This document shows, piece after piece, positions 1-8,561 of a DNA stretch of 59,028 bases. The stretch is from Bacillota bacterium. GTDB lineage: Bacteria; Bacillota; Sulfobacillia; Fermentithermobacillales; Fermentithermobacillaceae. The stretch is from NCBI GenBank assembly GCA_012841065.1, contig DUVI01000007.1:1-59028 (forward strand), given 5' to 3'. Below the pieces are notes generated by a model that worked only from the letters and a program-made list of their open reading frames with translations, did not search any database and was not told the origin of the DNA. The position numbers were made by a program, and so were the translations under genes. The number at the start of each line of letters is the position of its first letter. Positions within the stretch are counted from its first letter, which is position 1.

Positions 1-1
1 A

Positions 2-133
2 AAGGGATTATCAGCAAAAGAAGTTAAAAAAATATTAGGGTCTGATTATGATGATTCCCAATACAATGAGTATTTACTTGCATATGATAACAAGACTAGA
101 ATTGATGATTATAAGAGAAAGAGTATCGATTAA
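2..133 (+). CDS. C-terminal fragment of an unidentified protein (cut by window edge)
   Basis: The second reading frame is open from the window edge to a TAA at 131-133 and gives 43 residues rich in Lys, Asp and Tyr. The segment GLSAKEVKKILG resembles the short helix of BamE/SmpA-like small lipoproteins, but this is too little for a call. The codons are clearly AT-rich, unlike the genes from 293 onward, so it may belong to a segment of different origin. The start lies outside the window. No function is assigned. Confidence 0.5.
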   Translation, partial: KGLSAKEVKKILGSDYDDSQYNEYLLAYDNKTRIDDYKRKSID

Positions 134-151
134 CTGTATTAGTAGTAATGA

Positions 152-180
152 TTGACATCATGTTCTAGACATGGTATTGA
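152..180 (+). promoter_or_regulatory. Candidate sigma-A promoter for rubrerythrin
   Basis: A perfect -35 TTGACA (152-157) is followed after 17 bases by a weak -10 TATTGA (175-180). A start near 187 would give a leader of about 105 bases before the GTG at 293. That leader contains a short hairpin (CAAGGGG pairing with CCTCTTG, about 219-238). I see no clear PerR box. Confidence 0.4.
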
Positions 181-292
181 TCAATATGGAACTTCTATTT
201 AGAAATATTATCCTACCATCAAGGGGTTTTTGCCTCTTGGTGCATAATAATGGCAGATAGCAGACCAGATCGAATATTGGAGAGTGAATTAG

Positions 293-829
293 GTGAAGGA
301 ACTCAAAGGAACCCGGACCGAGAAGAATTTGGAGGAAGCTCTCGCAGGAGAATCTCAAGCATCTAGCAAATACATGTTTTTTGCAGGAGTAGCCCGGAGA
401 GAAGGGTATCATCAGATCGCCGCAGTTTTCGAAGAAACCGCGTTCAACGAGAAAGAGCATGCAAAAGTCTGGGCGAAGCAGCTGGGTCTCATTGGAGATA
501 CCAAGGAAAACCTGAAGCATGCTGCCGAGGGCGAAAACTACGAATGGACAACCATGTACAAGAACTTCGCCGAAGTAGCTGAAGAAGAAGGTTTCCCTGA
601 GATAGCCAAACTGTTCCGCGAAGTGGCATCTGTTGAAGTGGAACACGAGAATCGCTATAAGCAGCTTCTTGAACGGGTAGAATCAGGCACTGTGTTCAGC
701 AGGCCCGAACCGATTAAGTGGCATTGCAGGAACTGCGGGTACATATATGAAGGTACCAATGCACCTGAGATTTGCCCGGCTTGCGACCATCCGCAGAGCT
801 TTTATGAGCCTGCACCGGAAAACTACTAA
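293..829 (+). CDS. rbr: Rubrerythrin
   Basis: A 178-residue rubrerythrin, the cytoplasmic non-haem iron peroxidase that detoxifies hydrogen peroxide in anaerobes. Residues 1-135 form the ferritin-like four-helix domain. The di-iron ligands appear as E20, E53-x-x-H56 and E115-x-x-H118. The C-terminus is a rubredoxin-like domain with two C-x2-C knuckles (C145/C148 and C161/C164) that hold the electron-transfer iron. Length and domain order are those of the classical family. The GTG start is supported by GGAGAG at 279-284, eight bases upstream. It stands alone as a single-gene unit and ends at a strong hairpin at 856-883. It is the only oxidative-stress gene seen here. Confidence 0.95.
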   Translation: MKELKGTRTEKNLEEALAGESQASSKYMFFAGVARREGYHQIAAVFEETAFNEKEHAKVWAKQLGLIGDTKENLKHAAEGENYEWTTMYKNFAEVAEEEGFPEIAKLFREVASVEVEHENRYKQLLERVESGTVFSRPEPIKWHCRNCGYIYEGTNAPEICPACDHPQSFYEPAPENY

Positions 830-855
830 ACTCTCTGGTTTAGTCAGTATATTAC

Positions 856-883
856 ATGAGGAGGCCGCTTAAGGCCTCCTCAT
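856..883. terminator. Bidirectional terminator between rbr and the tad operon
   Basis: A perfect 11-bp inverted repeat (ATGAGGAGGCC at 856-866, its complement at 873-883) with a six-base loop lies between the convergent rubrerythrin and pilus genes. T-rich sequence follows only weakly. A second small hairpin (GTCAGG at 909-914, CCTGAC at 920-925) lies just downstream of the last pilus gene. Confidence 0.75.
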
Positions 884-949
884 GTTCATTTCGCCGCTCC
901 TTCGGAGAGTCAGGTATTGCCTGACATCCAGTGTTATGTCCCCGGCAGC

Positions 950-1474
950 TTATTTCCAATTGGTGCGTTCTACAACCGATGATTCTGATATTACAGTGAT
1001 GGTTATCCCATTCTCCAAGCCAGATAACCATTTCAGGAAATACGTTCGTACTACCACCTGTGCACGCACGGTAATCGTGGGTTCGTCCTTCATGGAATTG
1101 TTGACAACGGCGGTAAGGTTTATTTCATCAAGCAGGTTTTCGTTGGGTTTCAGGTTACTCATTGTGTACTCAATGGCTCTTGCCCTACCTCTCGCTTCAT
1201 CTATGAAGACAGTCCCTTGGGCAAGCAAGTCCCAGTCCAGTTCCTGACAACCGGCAAGCGCACCTAGATCGCAGGCAGCTTGGACTAACCGCCTGGCTGT
1301 GAACAATACACCTAAGTCAGCGACGATTCCAATGCTTAAGACGGCCACCGGCAAGAACAAGGCGACCAAGGCGATCACACCACCCTTCTGGGAGCGTAAC
1401 CCCCGGATACTCCGTACCGGGCCTGACAGGCCCCGCTTCTCCGGTGCAGTGCCTTCATCTTGGCACAAACTCAC
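950..1474 (-). CDS. TadG-like Flp pilus assembly protein
   Basis: 174 residues. After a basic 30-residue N-terminus comes the TadG N-terminal signature, a Gln-Lys-Gly-Gly turn followed by one long hydrophobic helix (about residues 31-60). The rest is a small extracytoplasmic domain. TadG-type pseudopilins are minor membrane-anchored components of the Tad (tight adherence) pilus. The protein is shorter than many TadG proteins and shows no von Willebrand domain. It is the last gene of the tad operon and overlaps the tadE gene by 20 bases, which indicates translational coupling. Family membership rests on the N-terminal helix plus context. Confidence 0.7.
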   Translation of the reverse strand: MSLCQDEGTAPEKRGLSGPVRSIRGLRSQKGGVIALVALFLPVAVLSIGIVADLGVLFTARRLVQAACDLGALAGCQELDWDLLAQGTVFIDEARGRARAIEYTMSNLKPNENLLDEINLTAVVNNSMKDEPTITVRAQVVVRTYFLKWLSGLENGITITVISESSVVERTNWK

Positions 1475-1895
1475 TCCGCGTCACCGCCTTTGCCCTGAGG
1501 GTAACCGTAGGTCCGGCGATAACCGACACTACAGGCGACTTCACCCGGTAATCATAAGACAAACTGACGTTTATGTCCGTGCCATATATGGCTTGTTTGG
1601 GAACCACTGCCAGGTCTATCCTGTCCGCCTCAAGTCCTGCAGATTCGATTACCGAATCAGCCCGCTGGATTGCTTTCCCTACGTAACCACCTTCGACTGC
1701 ACATATCCTGGCGATTTCCCTGGCCGCTGACGCAAGGGCCAATTTGGCATTGAGCATAAGCCCCAACTCAAGAATGGCAAACAAGACCAGGATAAGTGCG
1801 AACAAGACCAGTACGAACTCTGCAATGGCTTGGCCTGATTGGTCAAGTAGGGCCCTGTGGACATGCTTGCTTCCAGGTGCTTTCAAACCGGACAA
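1455..1895 (-). CDS. TadE-like pilus assembly protein
   Basis: 146 residues with the TadE pattern GQAIAEFVLVL (about residues 20-31), where Gly-Gln-x-x-x-E marks the prepilin-like cleavage region. A hydrophobic helix follows to about residue 47. TadE is a pseudopilin that is cleaved like Flp pilin and needed for pilus assembly at the membrane. The soluble C-terminal half is divergent. It lies between the Flp pilin and TadG-like genes in the expected order. The assignment is firm for the N-terminal domain. Confidence 0.8.
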   Translation of the reverse strand: MSGLKAPGSKHVHRALLDQSGQAIAEFVLVLFALILVLFAILELGLMLNAKLALASAAREIARICAVEGGYVGKAIQRADSVIESAGLEADRIDLAVVPKQAIYGTDINVSLSYDYRVKSPVVSVIAGPTVTLRAKAVTRSEFVPR

Positions 1896-1916
1896 CTGAG
1901 CACCTCCGGTTCTGTT

Positions 1917-2138
1917 TCAATGGGTAGGGACATCTTTGATCCCGTTGATTATCTGCTCCAACTTGGCTTCAAGTGCACCGGTAAGCCGGCCTAACACAGC
2001 AATTAACGCAACCACCACAACCGCCAGCAGTATTGCGTATTCGGCAATAGTGGCGCCACGCTCTTCCTTGAAAAACCCACTGAGCCAGTCTGCAGCTTGC
2101 TTTCTGAGAACACACGCTTTTGCGTACAACTCCAACAC
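1917..2138 (-). CDS. flp: Flp/Fap-type pilin subunit
   Basis: A 73-residue major pilin of the Tad system. Residues 24-34 read KEERGATIAEY, so cleavage after Gly28 would leave mature Ala29 with the invariant Glu at +5 and Tyr at +6. A 20-residue hydrophobic helix follows, then a short C-terminus. The 28-residue leader is longer than usual for Flp pilins. The GTG start has a purine-rich site GAGGGAGTGG just upstream. This is the only pilin gene in the cluster, and no prepilin peptidase gene accompanies it. Confidence 0.88.
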   Translation of the reverse strand: MLELYAKACVLRKQAADWLSGFFKEERGATIAEYAILLAVVVVALIAVLGRLTGALEAKLEQIINGIKDVPTH

Positions 2139-2227
2139 GGTTTATCCACTCCCTCGTTTGTGTGCTGATTTAGCCAAAACAACCCTGTTTGGGGTCAGGC
2201 CGTGCCTGGCATACTTGTGCTCGCAGG

Positions 2228-2845
2228 TTACCATCCGGCTTTCAAGAACGAAAGCACATGTGGCATAACTGAAATAATCAATACAGGAGGTAACAGGAAT
2301 ACTACGGTTATTACAGACAACTTTACCGGAAGTGAGTTGATTCTGGCGTCAAAACGTTGCTTCTCAAGGGTGTAGTATTCAGCCGCCAAAGTTTCCAGCA
2401 CATCAGACACCGGCGTACCCAGCACTTCGGCTTGAGCGAGGGTAGCTCTCAGCCGCCTTGCAGCATCGACGCCCTCTTTCTCCATGGCAGCCAGGGCCGC
2501 CGGCAGGGACATCCCGCTATGTAACCGCACGGTAACTTTTTCAACACAGTCTTTCAAGGGGCCATATGTCTTGCCTGCACATATCTCAAATGCGTGCAAA
2601 ACGTCCATCCCCGCTGACACTGCCACCGCCATACTCTCAAGCAGGGTAGGCCATTGAGCCAACATAAGCTTCTCATTGCGCTTGCGTTGAAAGTTCCGGG
2701 TGAGCAAGCGGACCAGGGCATCACTCGTGCATCCCATCCTTGCGGGCTTGCCTGACAGGCGGCTGTGTTTGGGATACAGCGCCAATGCACACAACACAGC
2801 GCCATATAAGCTCACCGCCCATGCAATAACATGCAGATCGTTCAA
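2228..2845 (-). CDS. tadC: TadC-like type II secretion F-domain protein
   Basis: 205 residues with a T2SF/GspF domain. An N-terminal membrane helix precedes a helical cytoplasmic domain (about residues 75-165, including the segment SAGMDVLHAFE), and two hydrophobic stretches sit near the C-terminus. TadC and TadB form the inner-membrane platform on which the TadA ATPase acts. The gene overlaps the 3' end of tadB by 4 bases. TadB and TadC are paralogues; the call as TadC rests on gene order. Confidence 0.82.
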   Translation of the reverse strand: MNDLHVIAWAVSLYGAVLCALALYPKHSRLSGKPARMGCTSDALVRLLTRNFQRKRNEKLMLAQWPTLLESMAVAVSAGMDVLHAFEICAGKTYGPLKDCVEKVTVRLHSGMSLPAALAAMEKEGVDAARRLRATLAQAEVLGTPVSDVLETLAAEYYTLEKQRFDARINSLPVKLSVITVVFLLPPVLIISVMPHVLSFLKAGW

Positions 2846-3603
2846 GAGGTTTTCTTACCCCTTTCCCCTTTGGAATAACGCCTGGCATCGGCAGAAGCAG
2901 GACACACCGAGCCCAAACATAGCTTGATCAATGTTCCTCCCACAGCCCATAGCACCGCCGCTGCAATAGTCAGCAATTTACCTTCCCGGGACGCTGCAAA
3001 ACCTTTCAGCAAATCCGGTTCATACCGCAACATGAAAAATCCAATGAACCAGGGCAATGCCAAGAGCAGCCACGACGTGATTCTGGCTTCTGACAGTTTG
3101 GCATCTACTTCCCCGCGAAACACACGCCTTCTCCTCAGTATTTCAAACGCCCGCCAAAGCAGAGTTGCAGTATCGCCGCCGCTTACTGAACCGATTTCGA
3201 GAATGGCCGCAATCATGGACAGTTCTGCGTCCCCACCGGCTACCGTTTCCAGCGCTTTGAAGATTGGCACTCCCGTTTCATACAACTTGTAAGCTTTGCC
3301 AAGTTTCTTGTGGGCATCCGATGTGCCTTGCTGTGAAACCGAGTGGATAGCCTGTACCATGCTATTCCCTGCCCGCACCTGAAAGGCAAGATCTGAACAT
3401 ATTTCATCCCATGGCATGTGCCTCGGGCGTTGAGGCCAGACGCGCCTCGTCACATCGTTTAGGGCTCCCAAATCCGGTGCCACACCGGCTTCGTGCTCTT
3501 GTTCAAGGGCCCGGGGCAAGCTCCACACGCCCGAGGACTTGCTCACGTCCAGCCCTATCAAGGCAGCCGTAAGCCCAAGGCCAATTGAAACCAAGACCTT
3601 CAC
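2842..3603 (-). CDS. tadB: TadB-like type II secretion F-domain protein
   Basis: 253 residues. An N-terminal hydrophobic segment is followed by a GspF-like helical domain (about 65-165) and two C-terminal membrane helices. It is predicted to be the partner of TadC in the platform that assembles the Flp pilus. Four-base overlaps with the tadA and tadC genes on both sides show tight translational coupling. The C-terminus is basic (KGERGKKTS). Confidence 0.82.
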   Translation of the reverse strand: MKVLVSIGLGLTAALIGLDVSKSSGVWSLPRALEQEHEAGVAPDLGALNDVTRRVWPQRPRHMPWDEICSDLAFQVRAGNSMVQAIHSVSQQGTSDAHKKLGKAYKLYETGVPIFKALETVAGGDAELSMIAAILEIGSVSGGDTATLLWRAFEILRRRRVFRGEVDAKLSEARITSWLLLALPWFIGFFMLRYEPDLLKGFAASREGKLLTIAAAVLWAVGGTLIKLCLGSVCPASADARRYSKGERGKKTS

Positions 3604-4892
3604 AACGCAGCCTCCTCAAGCAGGACATTGCAACGCCTTTCGCCGATTTTCTCCATAAACCACGAGGGAAACTCCAAGCTCAGCCCCTGTTCACGACGAT
3701 ATACTTGGAAGTCGGTAAGGCCCTCACCAGGTTCGGTGCCGACCAGGGAAACCCCTGACACCACCCTGTGCCCGGTTGAAGTCTTCTCTAAATGCACAAT
3801 AACGTCAACCCCAATAGCTATCCACGAGCGGAGTATGTCCACAGGCACACCTTCTTCAGCCATCAAGGCCATGCCCACCATTCTTTCCAGGCAGTCCCCG
3901 GCTGAATTTGCATGTACCGTGGAGAGGCAGCCTTCGTGTCCCGTGTTCATCGCGGTTATCAGGTCGAACGTCTCCTTGCCCCTGCATTCCCCTATGATCA
4001 GCCTGTCCGGCCTCATCCGCAAGGCGTTTCTCAGTAGATCCCTTATGGACACTTCACCTTTGCCTTCCATGTTTTTCGGGCGCGCCTCAAGGTACACTAC
4101 GTGATGCTCGGGGATCCTTATTTCTGCCGAATCTTCTATGACTATGATGCGTTCGCTGGGCGATACTGCACTTGCCAAGACGTTGAGTGTCGTGGTTTTC
4201 CCGCTCCCTGAACCGCCGGACACCACGATATCCAGTTTGGCCTCGACGCACTTCTTCAAGAAACATGCCACGTCAGGTTCAAGAGTCCCGCACTCTACAA
4301 GTTGGGACAGGTCGGTGAATCGCCGGGGAAAGCGCCTGATTGTAAGCACGGGCCCGTTTAGGGCAAGCGGAGGGATTATTGCATTCACCCTGGACCCGTC
4401 TGGAAGCCTGGCGTCCACATAGGGCATGGAAACGTCCACCCTTCTTCCGGCGCTCTGGACAATCCGGTTGATTATGTCCAACAGGTGCCTGTCATTTTGA
4501 AACTTGATTGAAGTACCTGCCAACACCCCGGCCTTTTCTACAAATACCTCTTCCGGACCGTTGACCATGATTTCGGTGACCGTTTCATCATCCAGCAATT
4601 CATCGAGCGGCCCCAAGCCACAGATTTCCTGGGCTATGCGTTCAGCCAGATCTTGCCTTGTGAGTCTTGGAACATAAAGCCCCGAAGAGATAATCACATT
4701 GGAGATCAACGTAATCACTTCTCTTCGCTTGCTGCGAGACATCCTGGCTTCAACGATGAGGTCAGGATAATGCTCCAGTAGCTTCTCCCTGACCTTTTGC
4801 GTCACATCCTCAATGGACATTTCCTTGGCCTCGCTATGGGTAGGCAACAGTCCGTATGGCTCTTGCTCAAGTTTCTCTAGGATGCTCACCAA
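3600..4892 (-). CDS. tadA: Tad pilus assembly ATPase TadA/CpaF
   Basis: A 430-residue secretion ATPase of the VirB11/PulE superfamily that powers pilin polymerisation. Walker A is GGSGSGKT (226-233). The Asp box VIEDSAE and the Walker B/His region RLIIGECRGKE and MNTGHEG follow in order. The N-terminal domain (1-200) has the CpaF arrangement, including LGPLDELLDD and VTEIMVNGP. Length and all catalytic motifs are normal, so an active enzyme is expected. It overlaps cpaE by 7 bases and tadB by 4. Confidence 0.93.
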   Translation of the reverse strand: MVSILEKLEQEPYGLLPTHSEAKEMSIEDVTQKVREKLLEHYPDLIVEARMSRSKRREVITLISNVIISSGLYVPRLTRQDLAERIAQEICGLGPLDELLDDETVTEIMVNGPEEVFVEKAGVLAGTSIKFQNDRHLLDIINRIVQSAGRRVDVSMPYVDARLPDGSRVNAIIPPLALNGPVLTIRRFPRRFTDLSQLVECGTLEPDVACFLKKCVEAKLDIVVSGGSGSGKTTTLNVLASAVSPSERIIVIEDSAEIRIPEHHVVYLEARPKNMEGKGEVSIRDLLRNALRMRPDRLIIGECRGKETFDLITAMNTGHEGCLSTVHANSAGDCLERMVGMALMAEEGVPVDILRSWIAIGVDVIVHLEKTSTGHRVVSGVSLVGTEPGEGLTDFQVYRREQGLSLEFPSWFMEKIGERRCNVLLEEAAL

Positions 4893-5983
4893 AACCGAAA
4901 CCTCCTTGTTTTGTTCTGTCTCTTATCGGTATCCGGTAGCGGCAACCCGGGGGACACTTCTGACAACAGTCTCCATATTGACGAGGCAATCTCAGTCTTG
5001 GGGAACAGCACAACCGGCCTTCCCTGAAATGCAGACTTTTCAACGGTCTTCCGGTCATCGGGCACAACCGAAGCTAACTTCTTTTCAAGGTATTCTTCGA
5101 CCTTGTGCTCAGGTAACGGAGCATCCCTGGCACCCCTGTTCAGCACCACGTGTATTGAGCTTTCGTGGATTCCCAGCTTCCTGAGTATGTCCAGGGCAAT
5201 CTTACCCTGCCTGAGTGCGCACACATCCTGGGTGATCACAAGTACTATAGCTGACGCTGCGTCTATGGCTTCACCTAATAGGTCGCTGGTAATGTCAGGG
5301 GCCGTGTCAACGTACAAGAGCCCCCATCTCCGCGCTGCAAGGGACAGCAGTTGTTTCGCATGTTCAACTCCTACAAGGGTAGAGAGTTCAGGCCTTCTGG
5401 GGCCGCAAATTACATTCAGGCGCGAGGGGCCATAGATCTGCGTGTACCGGTCCAGCCCGTCGGGCCTCAACCTTGGCAATTCAGGCAGCATCTCGATAAT
5501 CGTAGGGCCTTCGGAAAGATCCAGATAGGTGGCAACATCCCCAGAATACACGTTGAGATCAATGAGGGCGGCCTTTCCCTGGGTAGCTATGGCGGCAGCG
5601 CACGCCAGGTTGGCTGAAATGAACGTCTTTCCGACTCCGCCCTTAGGGCTCCATACCACTACAGTCTGCGAAGTTATCACGCTTGCGGCGGGTACCTGGG
5701 CTGTGTTCCGGTGTGTGCTTTCCCTAAAGACAGTTACTGCAACATGAGGAAACGCTTTCTTGAACCGTGAGATCCACCCCTCCAAAGATTCGCCCCGCGG
5801 GGTGAGTCTGCTGTCAAGCACGACTTCGTCTACGAACATCTCTGATGATACGTACTCCACCAGGGCCAAATCTCTGAGAACGCCCACTATTTTCGCATTG
5901 GGCCTTTCCTGCTTGACAGCTTGTTCACAATGGGAATCACCTGCAATAAGTACCAAGGGTCTTTGAGTCATTTCCCGGGCCAA
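4886..5983 (-). CDS. cpaE: Pilus localisation MinD-like ATPase CpaE/TadZ
   Basis: 365 residues. The N-terminal 100 residues resemble a degenerate response-regulator receiver. A MinD/ParA-type ATPase follows, with the deviant Walker A KGGVGKT at 114-120 and a Walker B-like YVDTAPD near 220. TadZ/CpaE proteins place the Tad machine in the cell. The gene sits between cpaB and tadA and overlaps both. No phospho-acceptor pattern is obvious in the receiver part, as is common in the family. Confidence 0.85.
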   Translation of the reverse strand: MAREMTQRPLVLIAGDSHCEQAVKQERPNAKIVGVLRDLALVEYVSSEMFVDEVVLDSRLTPRGESLEGWISRFKKAFPHVAVTVFRESTHRNTAQVPAASVITSQTVVVWSPKGGVGKTFISANLACAAAIATQGKAALIDLNVYSGDVATYLDLSEGPTIIEMLPELPRLRPDGLDRYTQIYGPSRLNVICGPRRPELSTLVGVEHAKQLLSLAARRWGLLYVDTAPDITSDLLGEAIDAASAIVLVITQDVCALRQGKIALDILRKLGIHESSIHVVLNRGARDAPLPEHKVEEYLEKKLASVVPDDRKTVEKSAFQGRPVVLFPKTEIASSIWRLLSEVSPGLPLPDTDKRQNKTRRFRFW

Positions 5984-6615
5984 ACCTCCGAATCAAAATG
6001 CATGCCGTTCCCAGTCATGCCCCACGGCACCAGTGCCAGGTAAATGCTGCCCGTTTCCAGATAGTGGGTGATCTCCTCGCAAGTCTCAGGCGGTGCTGCT
6101 ATCACAACGCCTTTGAACTCACCTGAGTTATCATGTACGACTCTCACTATCCTGGCTTGATCCATGACTGTAACGGCACCGTAATAATCACCGGGTTGAT
6201 AGAAGCCTGTGCCTCTCTGAGACCAGATTAGATCTACCCTGTCTCCTGGGTTGACCAAACCGCCCACTGCGCGGGACGCATCCGCAGGTATAAATATCGC
6301 CCTTTGTTCTACGGGGATCTCGAGAGATATTCCAGGATGATTGTGTGATGACATCACGTGGCCCGCCAGTACAATCTGCCCTGCAAGCAAAGGGCAAATG
6401 GTGTAGCTTCCTATTAGATCTTCTGCGTTTCGGATGCTATCCGGGTGGATACCTTTTTGAGGCAGTTCGACAACCTTTACATCTGACACGGTGATCTTCT
6501 GGTATGGCTCTAAGTAGCGGCTGGCTACAACCACCTTTTCTGTCTTTACGTAAACCGACAGCAGGCGGTAAGATATGGCGAAAACCGACACTCCAAGCAA
6601 AAGGGCGAGCAGCAA
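5968..6615 (-). CDS. cpaB: Flp pilus assembly protein CpaB/RcpC
   Basis: 215 residues from a TTG at 6615. An N-terminal membrane helix leads into a SAF domain (about residues 30-95, with ASRYLEPYQKITVSDV) and a C-terminal RcpC-like domain. CpaB/RcpC is the periplasmic/wall-side component of the Tad apparatus. The TTG has no Shine-Dalgarno sequence. A perfect AAGGAGG lies farther upstream, seven bases before an in-frame CTG at 6648. That start would add LLKSLARRHKP, a natural positive N-terminus before the membrane helix. It is the first gene of the tad operon. No secretin gene is present, as expected for a monoderm. Confidence 0.82.
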   Translation of the reverse strand: MLLALLLGVSVFAISYRLLSVYVKTEKVVVASRYLEPYQKITVSDVKVVELPQKGIHPDSIRNAEDLIGSYTICPLLAGQIVLAGHVMSSHNHPGISLEIPVEQRAIFIPADASRAVGGLVNPGDRVDLIWSQRGTGFYQPGDYYGAVTVMDQARIVRVVHDNSGEFKGVVIAAPPETCEEITHYLETGSIYLALVPWGMTGNGMHFDSEVWPGK

Positions 6616-6948
6616 GGGTTTATGTCTTCTGGCCAGTGATTTCAGCAGACGACTACCTCCTTAGCCGTGGCCGTACCCGGCCATTGGGTTGACTGCGAAG
6701 GGCGCCGGTGGCGACTGTTGTTTTTGGCATTGCCGGAATGCCGAGTGGATGTCGAAAACTCCCTCCTTTCTCCGGCAACAATGGTACTGATGACCCGGCA
6801 CGGCCACTTACAAGTATTGCCAGGCAATTCCAGAATATAGCAGATTTCTCGGTTTGTCAATACTTTCCAGATTGTTTTCCATAAAAAGACACTGCCTCAA
6901 AAATATGATATATTCTTGGTGCCGGTGGCGAATCGGAGGTTGTGTTCC
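6616..6948. other. Intergenic region: tad leader and divergent control region
   Basis: About 330 bases without a convincing protein gene. On the minus strand it holds the tad promoter and an unexplained leader of about 180 bases with a second purine-rich site (AAAGGAGGGAG, about 6768-6778) that has no good start codon after it. On the plus strand it carries the Shine-Dalgarno CGGAGG (6934-6939) of the SLH gene. I could not match the leader to a known riboswitch. Confidence 0.5.
6832..6860 (-). promoter_or_regulatory. Sigma-A promoter of the tad operon
   Basis: On the minus strand a perfect -35 TTGACA (6855-6860) is followed by an extended -10, TGC then TATATT (6834-6839), with a 15-base spacer. 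The overlapping hexamer TATTCT (6832-6837) would give 17 bases. It lies about 180 bases upstream of cpaB. Confidence 0.6.
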
Positions 6949-8538
6949 ATGGGAAATTCGCCGCTACCTGGTTGGATAAAAGCAGCCTTGTGCATCTGTC
7001 TTGGTCTTGCCACGGCAATTGCCGCGCCCACTTCCACAGCACTGTGTGGGACTGATCCATGGTACAGCGATGTTAGTGGACACTGGGCCCAGGCGATGAT
7101 TTATGTTCTGTGGCAAGAAGGAGTGACTGACGGATATTTGTTTCAGTGGGGTGGTGAACTCACTCCTTACTTCTTTCCAGATTCTGATTGCACAAGGGCC
7201 CAACTCACTGTAATGCTTGCGAAGGTTTTTGACCTTACTCCTATGGCGCCTGCTTCACCATCATATCCTGACGTCCCCAGGTCATACACCATATATCCGG
7301 GAAAACCTGCGTGGAGGTGGATCGAAGCTGCGGTGGCTGCAGGTTTGTCGTCTGTTCCAAGAGGCAACCGCTTTTACCCGGACCGCGGGATATCCAGGCA
7401 AGACGCTGTGGACTTGCTCATACGCTGTCTGGATCTGTACGACTATGCACAATCCATGCCAGAGAGTGAAGTACGCAGCCTGCTCCGGCGTTTCAGCGAC
7501 GGAATGGATACAAGCTACGACAGGCGGCATACAATGGCCTGCGCCATAAAGTTTGGAATAATTGAAGGGTTTGAAGACAGGACCATACGGCCTGAAAGCG
7601 TCCTGTGGCGTTGCCAGGCAGCAGCACTTGTCTACCGGTCGTGCCTCATACGGGCAACTGCAAACCCGGATGCGTTTTCTCCGGACGGCGACGGCGTAGA
7701 CGACACGGTGAGATTCAGCCTGTCTTACCTCAAGAACCGGGGTATATCCACCTGGAACATGGCTATTGAAGACTCTTCAGGCAGTACTGTCCGCACTTTC
7801 AACCCTAAGGGCAACCGGGGCTCGCCGCCAGGCACGATTATCTGGGACGGGACCGATGCTAAGGGTAAGACTGTGTCCCCAGGAAGGTACTACTACCAGG
7901 CATGGGTGAAAGACAGGAACAACAGGCAGTTCTTTTCAGTGAAGAAACCTTTAGATGTTGAGATATACTCTCTCCGTGGTTCTGTAAGCCCTGCGTCCTG
8001 CCGCGACGGCCAGACTCTTACGGTAAAGGCATATACCTCCCCGTCCGCCAAGAGTGTAACGGCGCTGTTTGCTGACGGTAAGAGCAGGCAACTCAGCCCG
8101 TCATCTGACCGGAAAACCTGGACGCTGCAGCTCGTGATGGGGCCGTTCCTGCCACCGGGTTCTCAGCAAGTGTCACTGACGGCACAGTTCGGGGCAGTAA
8201 GCCGGCACGTCACCCTTGATTTCACCAGGGTAGAAGACCTATGGATATCTCCCTCTATCGCTCCCAACCCGGCTGGGCCTGGCCAAACCCTTGGGCTCTG
8301 CTGCGAAGCTTCATCCAATGTGGAAAAACTCACCGCGGCTTTGTTTAACGACTTGACTGTCTTGGAGAAGTCAGGCGGAATCTGGCGGGGTGGTTCAGAA
8401 GTGCCGGTAGAGTGCCCCCAAGGCGAGTACCCTGTAGTTTTCACAGGATACTCGGGCAACCGGCAAGTCTCTTCCACCATCTATCTAAGAGTGGATACCG
8501 GCAATCTCAGCAATCTTGTTTTCACCCTTACGCGTTAA
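6949..8538 (+). CDS. Secreted S-layer homology (SLH) protein with FlgD-like domain
   Basis: 529 residues from the ATG at 6949, chosen because CGGAGG lies nine bases upstream; an in-frame TTG at 6916 has none. A signal peptide (about 1-32) precedes three SLH repeats (about 36-225: DVSGHWAQAMIYVLWQEGV, then YPDVPRSY, then FSDGMD followed by MACAIKFGIIEGF). SLH repeats bind pyruvylated cell-wall polymer and anchor exoproteins. Residues 226-325 match a FlgD Ig-like/gliding-motility C-terminal fold (NPDAFSPDGDGVDDTVRF, then IIWDGTDAKGK). Two further beta-rich stretches fill the C-terminus. It is divergent from the pilus operon and has its own terminator. Its substrate or partner is unknown. Confidence 0.85.
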   Translation: MGNSPLPGWIKAALCICLGLATAIAAPTSTALCGTDPWYSDVSGHWAQAMIYVLWQEGVTDGYLFQWGGELTPYFFPDSDCTRAQLTVMLAKVFDLTPMAPASPSYPDVPRSYTIYPGKPAWRWIEAAVAAGLSSVPRGNRFYPDRGISRQDAVDLLIRCLDLYDYAQSMPESEVRSLLRRFSDGMDTSYDRRHTMACAIKFGIIEGFEDRTIRPESVLWRCQAAALVYRSCLIRATANPDAFSPDGDGVDDTVRFSLSYLKNRGISTWNMAIEDSSGSTVRTFNPKGNRGSPPGTIIWDGTDAKGKTVSPGRYYYQAWVKDRNNRQFFSVKKPLDVEIYSLRGSVSPASCRDGQTLTVKAYTSPSAKSVTALFADGKSRQLSPSSDRKTWTLQLVMGPFLPPGSQQVSLTAQFGAVSRHVTLDFTRVEDLWISPSIAPNPAGPGQTLGLCCEASSNVEKLTAALFNDLTVLEKSGGIWRGGSEVPVECPQGEYPVVFTGYSGNRQVSSTIYLRVDTGNLSNLVFTLTR

Positions 8539-8561
8539 GCCGGTACACAGGAGAGGCATAA

